The translations under genes and the position numbers were made by a program. A stretch of 64,000 nucleotides of DNA. Origin: Echinococcus granulosus. Taxonomy: Eukaryota > Platyhelminthes > Cestoda > Cyclophyllidea > Taeniidae. How positions within the stretch are numbered: the first letter of the stretch is position 1; the number at the start of each line of letters is the position of its first letter. The notes under the pieces were generated by a model. It had not been told where the DNA came from. It did no database searches and worked only from the letters and a program-made list of their open reading frames with translations. The stretch spans positions 1,360,722 through 1,424,721 of the forward strand of contig NW_020170393.1 of the NCBI RefSeq assembly GCF_000524195.1, read 5' to 3'. Positions 36,852 through 51,223 of this stretch are shown here, one piece after another.

Positions 36852-38410
36852 AAGGGCTTAGATCCACCGCAAATTTCACCATTCCACACTGCTTGATGGA
36901 AGGCGGGCGGAGAGAGGGGAATATGTGTACGATAGGAATGCGGTATGGAGAGGCCACAGGGGACTCCCAGTCACGGATTCATTTCAGTTATGTGTGTGCG
37001 TCCATGCGTACGCGTTTGTACTGTAGGCAGTTGGGAAGGGAGGATGGGAGTCCTATGTGTGCCCGCATTACATAATATCACTGGGCTACCTTGATCTCCG
37101 GTGAAATGCCATCCCCAAGGCATAACCTGCAACCGTAGAGCATGTTAAGTAGGTAACTTAAAGTGATAAATTGGGTCTGAAGTCTTCAACAACGCAGTCC
37201 TGCTTCGCCACAGCAACGATAACAATTCCACCTGCACAGATTGGTACCACGATGATAAACAACGCTCTCTGTCCTCTTGAACCACGAAAGACGGGAATAA
37301 AACATCCTTCCCTAATTTCCGGACGATGGGACTATGTCCCAATAATTGTGGAATAAGAAGGGACAGTAAGACAGCAAGAAATACGTTTCCTCGATTTTGT
37401 TTAGCTGTCACTTAGAAAAAGATGCTAAAATTCTTCTCCTTCGGTAACACAGTGGTAACACTGTCCAAAATTTTAAAGTCAGTTTAAAATTTTCCTCCAT
37501 GAAATTCTTCACTCATGGTGTTAACGAAATAATTGTTTCGCTGTGTTATCCTTGTGCAGAATAATTTCAACTTCTACCTCGTGAAAGAAAACATAAATTC
37601 TCCAAATTTCTGCAAACACTCGGCCTGTGGATATATGGAGCTCCTGTAGCGAGTATTCACGACTTGCTTAATGTATAAATATGGTAGAAAGAACTTAAAT
37701 TTACCTAATTTAGTACGAAGAAATATGAACTGGTGATGTAGTTCATAGTTGGAAGGCTGACAGAACGGAGTACTCCAAGCATGACCTTTGACAGCTAGAG
37801 CGTTAGCGGGTTGTGGAGGATTATACGAGAAGGATTTCTCCTCTTTCACAATCCGCACGGGGTCATTGTGTTTGCCAACCACTTCCAAACCCATTAAACA
37901 AACAATAGTTGCCTTTTTTAATGCAAAAAAGACATCATTCTGGCCTACATAATAATTTGGAAGATCTTTTACACCCACGCTGTGGCTTTGAGGCAATGGT
38001 TAGAAGGTTAATCGCTCTTCACTTATGTGTGTGCGTGCCTTCGTTAGGATTGCCGTGAAGATACACGTATTTTTAGCTCCGTTTTCATGTGAATAGTGGC
38101 TTATTTGTTGCTCTCAATCACTATGCGTTGGATCAAAGGAAGGTGCCGAATCAGTCATAAGCATCGTCATGGTGCTTCATCAGACCAAGTACTGGCCCTC
38201 ATTAGTACACCTTTTAACCTCGGGGACAGTGCAGCTAGAATTTATGATCTATCACATTGGGAGGTAGATTTTCCTGTGAGCATATTCCTTCTAAATTTTG
38301 CTTTTCTCTTTATAATTTGATGTAACTAAGTGTATTACGAAAAGATAAGTTTATTTGAATGAATGGTGAAGCAAACATTCCAGTGATCCTGGTTACCGAG
38401 ACAAATCTTT

Positions 38411-38520
38411 GTAGGTGCAGCTCCCCGAGACTTCTCTGAAGACGAAAGAGACATAATTCCTGGCCTGACTGTGTATCGTCGACATACAATAGGGCTGGGG
38501 TCTACTGGGGTAGCGCAAAG
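38411..38520 (-). repeat. unnamed dispersed repeat, copy D
   Basis: On the minus strand it reads CCCCAGTAGACCCCAGCCCT, then ATTGTATGTCGACGATACAC, then CTTTCGTCTTCAGAGAAGTC and TCGGGGAGCTGCAC, giving good block matches to copies A, C and E. Confidence 0.6.
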
Positions 38521-40180
38521 GACAGGTAGTTCGGAGAGAGGCAATTGTGGAACCCCTCATTGGCCTGTTACCTATAATCGGGAGTTAAACAAACAATTAT
38601 CTTAATACAGTGGGCTTTCAACATCCATTTGTAAAAATTGTTTTCATACAATCGAATTGTACTTTTAATAATCGTTTGTTGCTAACAAGGAGAAATTCCG
38701 CAGCGTCCACCTTCCGTTATACAAGCAACGCATAATCAAGTCCACATTCGTCCCATTCGACTGAGATGCTACCTGATAAAATCTGCCGGATCGTCAACTA
38801 ACGCTGAATGAGCGCAACCGTACTCGAATCAAGTATTTCCCATCCCGAAAGGCAATTTACTAGGACAAAGCATCGGTCTAGCACAGTGCTTCTACATGTA
38901 CTGGGCCATTAGTCAATGTCACCTTTAAAGTGACCCTATTAAGACCGGAAAAATTCGGCGGACATCGAAGTACCTCTACACCCTCCTGCATTGCAATGCC
39001 CTTTTGTAGCTTCTAGTTCATACATTTGTAAACGTAAGCATCCTGTTGTTTTTATAAAGAAAAAAGAAGAACCAATAACACGATCAGGCTTTGGAAATCT
39101 TGTAAGAATCGAGTCTAATTTACGTAACATTTCCCTTGTCAACTAATTTTAAGCTTTGACCGTAACTCACTTTGATTTTGGACTAACCAGGCCATGTGTA
39201 TGGTTTATCCAAGTAAGGACCTTAAATCTGCTACTTTTTGTGGACTTCAAGCCTTGGAATCTGAAAGACTAATTTGCGTGGGCCTTACTGCATCAAATGG
39301 GGCTCTGAAATAGAGCGGAATTGTTCTCCTTCTATTTAGAATGTGCACCAAAACAAGTCGTGGATTATAAAACGAAAACCTCATAGAAGTCTTCCAAAAA
39401 ATTAATTTATATGCTTAGTAAGAAGAGTGATTCACCATTTTCCTTCTTTTTAGGCAAAGACGTAAATCATCTTCCCTGGAGATTTCACTTATGAGACACC
39501 TTTTACTAATTCATCGAACATTTTTATTGGATGATTTAAAATGAACCGATACCCCTCCAATGACAAAATTTTTATACCAACCAGGATATAAATAAATGAG
39601 ACTGTAGGGGAAAAACTGTGCACCAGAAGTATTTGTGGCTGTATTTCCCTCATTTGTTAGTCTCAAGGGCCCTGCAAATAATTGCCCATTTCTCGTCCCA
39701 CCGAGCCGCATTGTTCCACGGGGTTGTTCCTTTGTCTCAAACATGACTTCGGCATGTAATTACCACAGCTGTCCGCCAGCATTTTCCCCTTTCGGTTCAG
39801 TGGACTTCACCCTGAATCAGGAGGTTTTTCAATGTTCTTCTTTGTTACCTGTAAATACAACCTGAATTTCTTCCAGTTTTCGCGGTTGCGTGGTGATTTT
39901 TTCATTCATTTTCTTGCCTATGGGGTTTGTATTCTTCTTGATTTTGGGAATTTTATGTCCGAGTAAGTTAATTTTTATGAAAGCTAATGGAACAAAACAT
40001 TTAATTCTCGGAAAAACTAATTTCCCCTTATCCCATCTAAAGTTGTTAACTTCTGAAATCAAGATTAATAACAGCGCAACTTCCTAACCCTTTTATTAGA
40101 TACTTTAAATGCTTGTTCAACTCGAGGTTTTGGTGACGGACTACTGAGGGGCTCCACCACTCTACTTCTACGGGGCGGTC

Positions 40181-40275
40181 TCCCCTTGGCCCATACCAGT
40201 AGCCCCAGCCCTTTCTGTGGGTCGGCAATGCACATTCTTCTTAAATGTTTTATTTTCTTTCCTCTTCAGGGAAGT
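40181..40275 (+). repeat. unnamed dispersed repeat, copy C
   Basis: Contains TTGGCCCATACCAGTAGCCC, then CAGCCCTTTCTGTGGGTCGG and CAATGCACATTCTTC, then TTTCCTCTTCAGGGAAGTCA. It is the clearest copy of the family core. Confidence 0.6.
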
Positions 40276-41466
40276 CACTAAACATATATACTAATTTATT
40301 AAAAGCTAATGATCCCCTAAAAAGACAAGAAAATAGCCTCCAATATGACGGGGATTTATTTGATCACATTTTTTACGGCATCATCGGTGGTCCCAAATGA
40401 ATGTCACAGTCCAGCACATACAATGGCGGATGAAAGGTCAGTCTGGGACTAAGAGTTTGTCGTCCGATTACGAGCTTGCCCGGCATTATCATGACTGTCC
40501 ATAGTGGGTCCACTTGTTGTTGATTCTCCACCGGACCAAAAGGCACTGAAGTTCTAAGGGACACAACTTATGAAATACTGCGAGCCTCAGTTGGTCGCGA
40601 AGGTGAGGAGCATAATTTTAAAGAGGAAGTATCAATTCGTAAGCTGTGGTGACCTACTTCTCCTTGAGACGAACCGGTTAAAATATTTTGCAAATTGTGG
40701 CGTACATTCGAACCAGCCTGCCCCTCAATTCATCAAGACTTTAAAATTCCAGTCTTTCGAAGATTTGATTCTGTTTTGCCCTAAAACCAGTTGCTTAATA
40801 GAATATGGAAGAGTAGCTACCGAAATGAAGACTGAACAAGGGGTTGATCTTAGAGCACTCTAACACTAACTAGATGCTTTCGTCCATATTGTTTGCTTCA
40901 CTTATGTCCCATGTATTAATGCTAACAGACAAGACGATTAATTACACAAGTTGACGTCTTTGCAACTGCACCCCTCCAGACTGTCTTGTCTGGATCAAGG
41001 GCAAAATGGATATTTTTTCCGGTAATTTATGATAATAATTCCTAGTCATGTATTTACTAGGTGCCTTATTGAGTTTGTGGTTAGGTACAAGCGACGAGAG
41101 GACGTAATCAAAAGTGGTCAGGAGGGTTGACGAACTGTTGGCAGGAAGGATATGGTCGAGGGACCACACCAGGGAGAGTGAAGTGATCACATAGTAAAGC
41201 TTGTATAAATCAAATTAATTTTATCCCTTTGGAATACTTCCTAGTGCGTTTTGCTGCTAGTAGTAGGGAATGCGCCTACCGCCTTGGCACACAAAGCACA
41301 AAAACCTTCACCAACTTCAACACTGCCTATTTCCAGCCCCTTTAAAAATCTGAATATCCTGTCCAAATGTCTTAAAAGTTGAGGTGTACTATACATCACT
41401 TTCAGTTTAATCTTCTTTAGCGCTGACTACCCTGGGATACATTGCTGCGATTATCCTCAGCCGGTA

Positions 41467-41965
41467 ATGTCATCAAAGGCGAAAAAGGAAGCACTTACAC
41501 ATTTACCCACACACATCTTTGCACATCCGTACATATTTTTGGTCCCCAAGAGGGAGAGGCGACGGTTGCCGGACCGAATCCCAGGGTTTGCGATTGAAAC
41601 CGAGGCGCAGTACGCAGTCTTTTGCGCCCGTGCACAGGCGGGCCATTGTGACCCAGAACGAAGCCGCCAAAACAGCACACACACACGCACACAGGCAGAG
41701 GCAATGGCGGTTGCACGCACAGATGGTCAGACAGGGAGGCCATGGCCTGGGTGAGTGAAGAGTTGGACAACCATCCGACCGGCCGATAGACCGACGAACG
41801 GACGAAAAGAGGGAGCGAGGCAGGCGAGAGGGAGAGAGAGGTGGCATGACTCATCATCTTACTCTCTAACTCGTTGATGGGGCGTAGATATGTGCGGTGT
41901 AGTACCTGACTTTGCATGTCAATCGGGGTCACCGAAGAGCGGAAAGATGGGCTAGATAGAAGCAA
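41467..41965. other. G+C- and CpG-richer segment open on both strands
   Basis: Several long overlapping frames on both strands, with CACACA-type and GAGAGA-type simple sequence inside. CpG steps are noticeably more common than in the surroundings. No domain is recognised. It could be a promoter-proximal segment of an unseen gene. Confidence 0.3.
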
Positions 41966-43631
41966 TTATCTACTGGAAAAAACTGTTACCGGCCTGGTAA
42001 TAAATTGTGTCGGGAACGAGCAAAAAGTTCTCCGACTAATTACTTCATAAATTAGGGGTGAGGCATTAGTCTTGAGAATTGACGCAGGTCATTGCGAATG
42101 TGCATCTTATAGTCACTCTCCCGGCGCGTATGATGTGGTTTTAGGAGACCATCCAAGTGATAGCTGTGTTGAGGTTATATTCATATCCTCTTCTAGTCAA
42201 ATGTAGACCTCAATCGAATCGCAGCAACTTTTCTGACAGTTTCAACTCATGGTTTAACATTTTCAAAACCGCCGAATAAGATATGGACAGGATAGTATGA
42301 AATTTGGGTGGTATTTGAAATGAGGTCATAAACTGTATGTAGGCAGGCTAGAGAGGTGAACTATCAAGTGTATAATGTGATAATCTACTGGGGCATTGCA
42401 CTCTAAAAAACATCGTATGTACGACATCTTCACAATGTCAAAATGAAGGACATTCCACTTCAGGAAACTGGAATTCACGACCCGCCACTTAAACGACAAG
42501 TCGCCTAGCCCATGATTGGCAAAGGTACTGGCTGAGGAAGCCTGAGACATGACTAAGAGATACACAACATGGGCAAATCGCTTTCCTCACTGGCTTTGCG
42601 CTGGGTGGGCGGGTTCATACTGTCTAAGCTCTCATTTTTGGCTACCTGGCTTTCAAAAGGCACGCGTTTGCTTCTCAAGTATTGTAGAAGCCTGGAGTGG
42701 TAGCTTTGATCAGAGCAGGTACTTCCATGAGCGGAAATACTGATAAAGTTCTTGTGTTATCCCGGTTTTCGGGTTAAACTGTCACCTCACACACATTAGA
42801 CAGCCCTACGTCATTATGGCTGAACCAAATAGGCTAGCGAAACTGGCAGCTAACACTAAGAAGAAGCTTATAAAGTGATGTCAGCCAGGCTGATACTAAA
42901 ATTCCACGATGACTTCACGTTTTTCCTAAAAAAGGGTGATGGGTTGGTTTTGGCTCCACCCTCCTGCGACTGTGCTTTGATCCTTCATATTTGGAATTAG
43001 CATCCACGATGCAGTAATTTCGGTGACAGATACAAATCTAAGTGAAGACACCTGGCTTGTGTTGTTTAAGCCACCAAAATCAGTAGAATTTTTTTTCGTT
43101 TTAGAAACATTTATCCAGTAATCCAAGGAAATGAATCTCTCTGTTGGTTGAAGGACTCCACAATGGTTTTATTTACGGTGAAGGAGCTTTTGATATCTGG
43201 GGGGATTATAAAGGGTTTTGGGCTCATTTTTGAGAAAAATTTGGAAACGTAGAGAAAAAGGCATAATTACGTACTGCGCCGCTCAAATTTAAATGCATAT
43301 TTTAGTAGTCTCTTAACACTGAGGGCTGTCATTTCCTCGTTAAAAGAGGGGAAGTCGTTTCTTGTTGGCTGGAGAACGAATTCGGGAGAAGAAGTAATTT
43401 TGTAGCACAAAACCCTGCTACCGGAAGAAGGATATGTACTGTTTGGATTACTGCCAAAGACTTCATAAGGCAAATGAGCCTAAAAGTAGCTTCACTGTAA
43501 GCTATGCAGAAGGGCTGAGGAAGATTTTATTTCACCGGTATGGTATCCGAATCCCAAAAGAGTGGAAGAAGTTGGCTGAAGAGCTACTAAGGTGAAGTTA
43601 AGCCACTTATTTACAACTAGGCTGATAGTTG

Positions 43632-43693
43632 GACCGAAAGGTTGATGTTAGCTGCCAGCGTCACATATATGTGACATTTAACCTTTTTCGGTC
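43632..43693. repeat. palindromic motif copy 6 inside a longer inverted repeat
   Basis: The core cgtcacatatatgtgaca (43659-43676) is flanked by gaccgaaaggtt on the left and aacctttttcggtc on the right, which are inverted copies apart from two extra T. The whole 62-nt unit could fold into one hairpin, as expected of a very small inverted-repeat element. Confidence 0.7.
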
Positions 43694-44440
43694 TATGGCA
43701 ATCGACTGCCTCAAATTGTGTGCCACAAACAGACTGGTCGGACTAAAAACCAAAAGACAGCTTTAGGCCAATTGTTCTGGCTCAAGTCACATTTCTCTAT
43801 CGGGACATGGAAAAGTCAGATCTCAGTGGTCGATTTTCCTCCGACCTCCTGGCATTGAACATGTTATGCAAAAAAAACAGTTTGCAGACATTGCTGTGGC
43901 ATAGCAAATATTTGAGGTGGGTGGGTAGCACTTTTGAAGCTGCTAATTTTAGGCCTGTCGAATCTATTGCCACAATGTTGCAGACTGTGTTGTTGTTTTC
44001 GACAGTTTGGAGCGGATGTCATTAAAGATAGGTTACTATTATTTACCACCCAACTTAACCACCTGCCAGACGTCTAGAATACAAAAATGAGCAATTGTTT
44101 GGTATTTTGCCTCCAAATGGATAGGCGCCAGACACATGAAAACACTTTCGTCCGAATAGCGATTTCGTCCCACTGGAGGTCAGATGAAATAGCGTTATCC
44201 TAGAATCTAATTAAATGCTGTAGGAAACTTGACGTATTTCTGGCCTCTTTCAATGAATCATGTGGATGTTTTTCAGTGTTATTACCAACTTAAAAGAGAA
44301 GTTATAGCGACTTTATAACATTCAATGAAAAATCATAGCTACGTGTAGAAAAGTTTAGAGATAACCACTTTTGAATAACTTACGAATGAAGAAAACGCAC
44401 CAATTCAACAATGTCTCAGTCATCACCATTCTTTTTAATA

Positions 44441-44458
44441 GGGGGGGGGGAAAAAAAA
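44441..44458. repeat. poly-G/poly-A tract
   Basis: Ten G followed by eight A, a simple low-complexity run. Confidence 0.9.
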
Positions 44459-46980
44459 CAAGAGAGGAATCCAGAGAGATCATTTGCCTGTACTGAGGTG
44501 AGGGCGGGTGATGGTGGCCTATGATGGAGCCTCTATATGGTCACTTGTCATCGCAGTAGTCCGAATCTGCTGTCGCTGAAAGCTGCCGAGAGTGGAGCTG
44601 GGGGGTAGTAGGATGGTTTAACCCATTTCATTACCCATTGAATCCTTCCCTTTCATTAAACAAATGAAGTAAATGGAATGTGACTGGCACATTTTTGGTT
44701 GTCACTCAAATTGCATTCATCAAAAGCTGACATTATTTATTTCTAAAAATTGGAGAAATATACGAGGCGAATCAAAAGAATGGGCTATACTGAAATTTTA
44801 GTAAATCGGCATAACTAAGTTGTGCTTGGAAAAGCTGAGATGCGTAGTAACCCAGTTAATTATCCTTAATGAATTGGAAGCTTCACATTCTGCCCTCGAC
44901 AAAGACACCACATTAGATCAGTGGTGTGCCCTAGAAGATATATTTTTTTCTGCTCTCGAGTCTTTGCTTATCTTCTTTAATCTTCCCATCATTAATCAAA
45001 CCAACATTTAAAACGTCCGCCCCATGATTTACGATTTCGTTGCCTTCGAGTTCACCGATTGATGATAGTAATTAACACTATACTTATAAGTTGCTAATTT
45101 CAAAGCTGAAACATTGAACCTTTCTGAGTGATTTAAAATTTGGCGGGGTCCTGAAATGAGTACTTTTAAAGGGAAATTTCATGGAATATGTGGCGGGTCT
45201 AAGCTGGCTTTGCCGCTAGGAGGCTAAATTAACACTCTAAGGTCAAGGTCACATAATCATTGGCATATAATGTCAAAGAAGAGAGCATGCCCACCGATCC
45301 CCTCATCGATGAAGAAGGTCAGCCATTCTTAGCAAGCCTTAACTGCTAAATTAGGTTTTAGTAGGTCATTGCTTAAGGCACGTTTCTTTAAATGTGCAGC
45401 GTGGCAGATCGGACGCCGTAGGCCTCCAAGATGCAGGAAATGTACCCATTATTAACATTATTAACCACCACCCTCTTATCGTTCCAAGGGTAAAAAGCCG
45501 AGGTGAAAGCCAGGAAACCTAAACCTTTTACAATTGGCCCCCATCCTGTCCGGTTCCATGATTCACAAACTTACGTGGGTACATTCTTATGATCATTCCC
45601 TTGGAACGCCGGGTCGAGCTACTGACAGTATCGAGGAATAGGTGACTTGATAGGAATGAAAGTCATCAAAAGTCATGCAACGTATTTTTGATCTTGCTTG
45701 ATGGTTAGCCGTCGAGTCTACCGCCAAGTAGTGAAGATTAAGAATAACCTGAAAATGTTAGAACTCAAGCCATTTCGTATTACTTAATTAATCATCCTAC
45801 CTGTAACTCTCACCTCAACGCCACTGCCACCGATTTTCTCAAGGCGGAGATCACTGCCGATGCATTGAACTTTAAGGTGATCAAATGGTAGTGTTATCCA
45901 GATTTGAACAGCTCATGCCAGACACTATCAAGGACATTTTACTTCGCCTTTCATTGCATCTCGGGTTTGTGTTAAATTTACACTAATGGTGATAGCTAAC
46001 CATGGCCTTATAGCAAATAGGAGTAATTGAGGTGGTAGCAAGTATTCATGTACTACCAACGATAGCTACTTCTTCAGGATCTGTGGAATCAATTTGTAGT
46101 TCAGTAAGACCACCAAGAAACCGCATTTTCTTTATAAAAGTGACCTTTTATTAACTCAGAGAATACGTCAAAAAGTTACAAATATGCAGGCCTGTTAGTT
46201 ACCATGTAGACGGAAAAGTTAACCCAAGATTGCTGTTGAACATTTACGCACCTCTCAATAGATCCAATAGCTTCCTTTTAAGCTTCAAGGATCAGAAGTA
46301 TACTGAAGCCGGGTTTCAGAAAATCAAGTCTTTAGAGGGCCATCTACTTTCACAAAAGCTTAACCTCCAAGTTGACTCAGATGTTATTAAACTTCCAAAT
46401 AGCATTTCCTGATGAAGGCTGTATGCTGACAGAGCCACTTGGGAGGTTACATTAGGAATCACGAACATGTCGTCGAATCGAGTAACAGTCTTCGAGAGCC
46501 AACGGGCTAAGAACAAAACAAATTTACAAAAATGGAATTTTAATGAGGGTCAAATGCTTATTTTCCGTCCTTTCAAGGATTCCATTGGATAAAATCAATC
46601 ATTTTGCAGTCCTATTAATCTTCCTTCAGGGCTCTAATTTGATTCATTTGCCTTAGGCCAAAAAAGGCATGCATGTACCTCGTTGTCAAGAAAAGTAAAT
46701 GAAGGGCTCAAGCTCCTACCGCGGTGGGAGAACTGCTTTTCTTTTATGCAAAAATCAAGGCCACTTGTACAATTTTAAATAGGGCTAACTGTGGTCTTTA
46801 TGATGGTTATTGTGTAACCATGAAAGTTACTACTACTCTTCAAGGGTAACCGTTTTAATAAATTGCTATTCGTGGCCCAGCAAATAAAAATGTAAAAGCA
46901 AGCTAGAGGTCCTACAAAGTAGCTATACTGGTTTGAGACTATGATTTCTACTCAGAGAAGTCTAACCCTTCTATTAGTAC

Positions 46981-46998
46981 TGTCACAAATATGTGACG
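46981..46998. repeat. palindromic motif copy 7
   Basis: Reads tgtcacaaatatgtgacg, with the arms kept and one core mismatch. Confidence 0.7.
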
Positions 46999-49900
46999 TG
47001 TGTTCTTTATCCATTTATGATAACCTAAGGCATAAAATCTTGCCGGATAAGGAATAAATAATATTTAGGGTAATAAAGAAGATGCTGGATGTTCTTAGTT
47101 TTAAGTTTGCTTTTTAAAACGGTGACGTGGTTTAAATAAGTTGAAGATTTTATAAACCTTTGAGGCCGAGGAGGCCTATTCGGAGCAAACACTTGCCCAT
47201 TACACACCCTCGATCGGAAGTGCAAAATTTCCGCTAACAACCCAAACTTTCTGCTGCTGCTTTTCCCATCTATCTCCTTTTTCCTTGTTCTCTCTTTCGC
47301 TCCCTTCGGGAGTCTGCCTCACACTAAATGTCAAACTGCCAAGGCGAGCAGAGTATCTCTTTGCCGGGGCTACCGAAGGAGCGCCGAGGTGCATTAAACA
47401 CCACACAACTGATTGAAAAAGGCCTTCCTTTAAAACCTTAATTGGTGAAATATCTCACAACTGGTGTTATTTAAATTCCTCGATTAGTTCCATCCAGCAT
47501 ATTTTAGGGTACCCTTGCAAAAGAGTGTTCAAAAGGTGATGTATCACTAATTTTTCATGTCTCAACGTCAGCGAACATTAAAGGAGCTATAAAACCTTTC
47601 TTTCCATGGGGTTTTAACTAATATTTGAAGGTCTAAAGGTAGATTTTTCCTTGCAACTTGCGTTCTCTATTGATGTTACATCTAGGTGAACTTTAAAATA
47701 CATCTCCATGGTACAGCAGAGTAGTGTTGAGTTTCCGTTTTTTCCAATCCTTCTGACAGCCTATATCCTGTCTATTCATGGAACTGGTTATCATAGTGAA
47801 TGTTTGGGAGATCGAATCAATTGGATTCGGAGGTTGTGAATGTCCTTCTGGTATTTTGGTGCTTCCCTCACGACCTCGACAGTTGAACTAGGGCCATGCT
47901 TCAATTACCTCAATCAAGGTGATGACACATTTAAGCTTTACCAGCTCCTCGCTCACCACCTCAAAGCTGACTTCTTTTAAAAGCTCCAGTCTAGAGTTTT
48001 GGACAGTGAGAACTTGTGCGAGGGGGCTGGGGCTTGGGTCAGATAGAATGAAAGAAGACATTAATGGAATGCTTACGTATGTCCCTGATCGTCCAAGAAC
48101 ATGATGCCAAAGAACTAATAGCAAATGGAATATCCTCGTTGCGAGGCAGCATTTAGTCTATTACACACTGTCCCATAGCAGTCTTTCACTAATGCAACTA
48201 GCCTTATGAAGCTTTCGAGGTGTAGAAATCCTAACCAAATTTATGGCTTCCGCACAATGCAATTCCATCACAGACGATTCGAAATCATAGAATATTCATA
48301 GAGAACGCCGCCAATGACAGTCAAAAGAGGGGGAATGTATAACCAATTTATGGTTATTTAACCCTAAGGACTCTAAAGTCTTTGCGAATTTGGTCACTGT
48401 CACACCGAATATTAACTCCCGTAGCCGCTTTTGCTTTCAGTGGAATAGTAATGAACCTTCAGAAATGGCTCATCCTGTTGCGGGCCTCCGAGGCAGAAAG
48501 AAAATTGCTTTCATCCTTTGGTCGAAGTGCTTGGATAGTCTAGAAACCAAACTACAAAAGGCTAAAGATTAACACGCCGCCCCAGTTCTCGGCATCCAAG
48601 GCAAATCCTCGTGGCAGTAGATAACGCCGTTGTTAAGATATATCGATACCGGAAAAGCCACTTTTCTCTCAAAGGCTTTATAAAAAAGAGCAATTTGCAT
48701 AATTTTAATCGCTCTACACACCTAATCGGCTGAATTCTGTGGTGTCTGACTACTGCTACTGTGTACTTCAGATGTTCAAGATGTATTCAGTGCTCTGCTT
48801 TGACGGTACCATGTAGTTGGACAATTAAGGTAGATGAAAGGAGATATTGTCACTGATCAGAGTGGCGTATGTGATGCAAGGCCCTGACAACTGCTAGTAA
48901 TTAAAAAACGTCAACTAGAAGCTGGGAGTTAGAAGGACGACTTCAAGACCGAAAAATCGCGCCTTTTAAATGATTTTATGAACAGTTGGTGAAAAGCGCC
49001 CACCACTTTTCAAATTTAACTAAAGAACAGCAAAAGAGACAGTAAAGGAGGGAAGAAAGCTTATTTTAGTCAAATGAGCTACGTCAGAACCAATTTTTGC
49101 AAAGATCCAACATTCCAACCTTTTTTCGCATATTTCTGCCACTTTAACAACAATTTGTGAAACACGAAAACGAGAAAAATGTTTGTGTTTGTAGGTGTGC
49201 AAAGCAAGGACGCAAGCCAAGGCATCTACACCAATTTCGTTAATGTCTGGCACTGCCAGATCAAAGCAGTCGTCGAGGGCCAAGCGAAAGAGGCCCGTCG
49301 ACAACACTGGGGGCACTCTTCATCCCCCCTCCGCCCCTCCTCTACTGGTAATTGAGGGTGTGGCAACTGTTTCGCTGCTGTTTTTGCAAAGTCATAGGGA
49401 GGAAATGGCTTTCCAAGGACCAAAAGGCAATTTTAGCATAAAACTCCTTACCTTTGCCAATATAATCACATGCAGGAGGTTGCCTCTATGTTGTCCCTCG
49501 CTGAGTCGGTGAAGGTACTGAGAAATATGCATCCATTTGAAATCCGCACCCATCACTTGGCTTATTCATCTGTTTTCTCCACCTTATTTTACTTCACCAA
49601 CGTCTAAAGTTGATTCATCAGAATACGGTAGTGTCTAATTTGACAACAGAGCGGTGAAAGTGATTTAACAGCCCCATGACAGTAGGGAGCCCTCCGATTA
49701 TAAACAGGTAGGATATTTTTGTTTTTCCTTTTTCTATTACATTTTAATTGCCTTCGAAGTGTCAAAAATTTTCTTCCCTGTAGAAAGAGCAGACACGCCA
49801 ATGGTTTGAAAATATTTTTCCTCACTGATGTCTGATATAGTGGTGTCAATTTGGAGGAAAATTATGTGTATTTACGTATAAGATTTCATCAGGGTACTTT

Positions 49901-50375
49901 GGTGGAAGGCGTGGAATTTATCACATGGTTAGAAAGTAAATCCTTTTGGATTAGAAAACATTCAGACCTAGACTAGATCCCTCTTTCCGCTTCAGTAGGA
50001 AAAATAAAATTTAATGCCATCTCTGAGCAAAAAGTATTATTTATTTCATGTTCTCTCGTCCACTTCGGAGTAGTATAATCCTATACTTTTTCCAACCATT
50101 GTATTTGGCAACATAAAATAGTTCACGATATCCGAACTATCAGATAAGTATTCTTTTTGAGTAGGCATTAAATGACAACAGCAGAAATGACAAGAAATGA
50201 AGGAGGGACACTACGACAACAACAGCGAAAGTAGAGATTGTGACTCTATCAAGACCCCATCATGTGTTGAGATATATCAAAAACATTCTGAATAAATTTG
50301 CATTAAGACTCCTTAAATGGGCATGGAAATCCATATTCAGGCTCTTAAAACTGGTGTCAGATCCCTAATTATCAA

Positions 50376-50393
50376 CGTCACATATATGTGACA
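50376..50393. repeat. palindromic motif copy 8 (left of a tandem pair)
   Basis: Reads cgtcacatatatgtgaca. A second copy follows after only eight bases. Confidence 0.8.
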
Positions 50394-50401
50394 GAACAGA
50401 G

Positions 50402-50419
50402 TGTCACGCATATGTGACA
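50402..50419. repeat. palindromic motif copy 9 (right of a tandem pair)
   Basis: Reads tgtcacgcatatgtgaca; it is a neighbour of copy 8 and the two could pair with each other or each form its own hairpin. Confidence 0.75.
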
Positions 50420-51223
50420 TAGTTGTTATCGGTATATGATAAGTGATTGGATTAAATTATGACAGAAGTAGGGTAGCATGCTATAAACACCAAAATAAAT
50501 TCTTAATTTTGTTCAGATTGAGTGTATTGACATCCTTTTAGCTCTCAACCAGCAGTTGTTGGATAGCAGATGGACTCTCAAAGCCGTGCTGATAAAAATC
50601 ACTCAAAACTTCTCCACAAAAGCCCAACTAGTCAAAGTTTTCGGCAGTATTGTGGTGATTGCTCTCAATCTCGCCATCTTTTAATACAGATTTTACCCAT
50701 ATTTTATGCAGCTATAAAGCAAGGAAAAGTCGAGGATGGTATCTGCGCACCAGGATTCATCCCACTTGGCAGACACTAATCCCAAGTCTTCCACCGATTA
50801 CGCAGTCTTTTCTGGCATTTGAACAGGCGGTCTATTAAAGTGGGTTGATGGAGCCCTTCCAAATTTCGGAGAGGACGCCTTTTCACAGAATCGCCCTCAG
50901 CGACATTTTACCGCAGTGATCGAGTTTCCTGTGAGACCCTTGAGGATTTCGCACTTGTGATCCCACCACCAACAACCAAATACTGATAAACAACTTTAAG
51001 TATATTTACTTAATCTAAGTGCCTTATTGCAGATACATTTTGACGTCATTGTTTTCCATAAATCTTCGCCTTTAGAGGGCGTTGTATAACCGGTTTGGTA
51101 CAGACAGGCAGCCAGTCAGTCGGATGGTGAGGCTGCACATCAACTCGTGGGCTGAGGGTTTGTTCGCTTCACTGGCGTGGAAGTTTACATTCGTCTGTCA
51201 TGCAGCTGTTGCCCTCACATCAG

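Noticed and set aside
36488..37075. Open frames crossing the run of N near 36.8 kb (and likewise 51177-51656)
   Set aside because: The frames are open only because N carries no stops; the flanking peptide has no known domain.
38918..38934. gtcacctttaaagtgac as another palindrome copy
   Set aside because: The inverted repeat is present but core and flanks differ from the family, so it was not counted.
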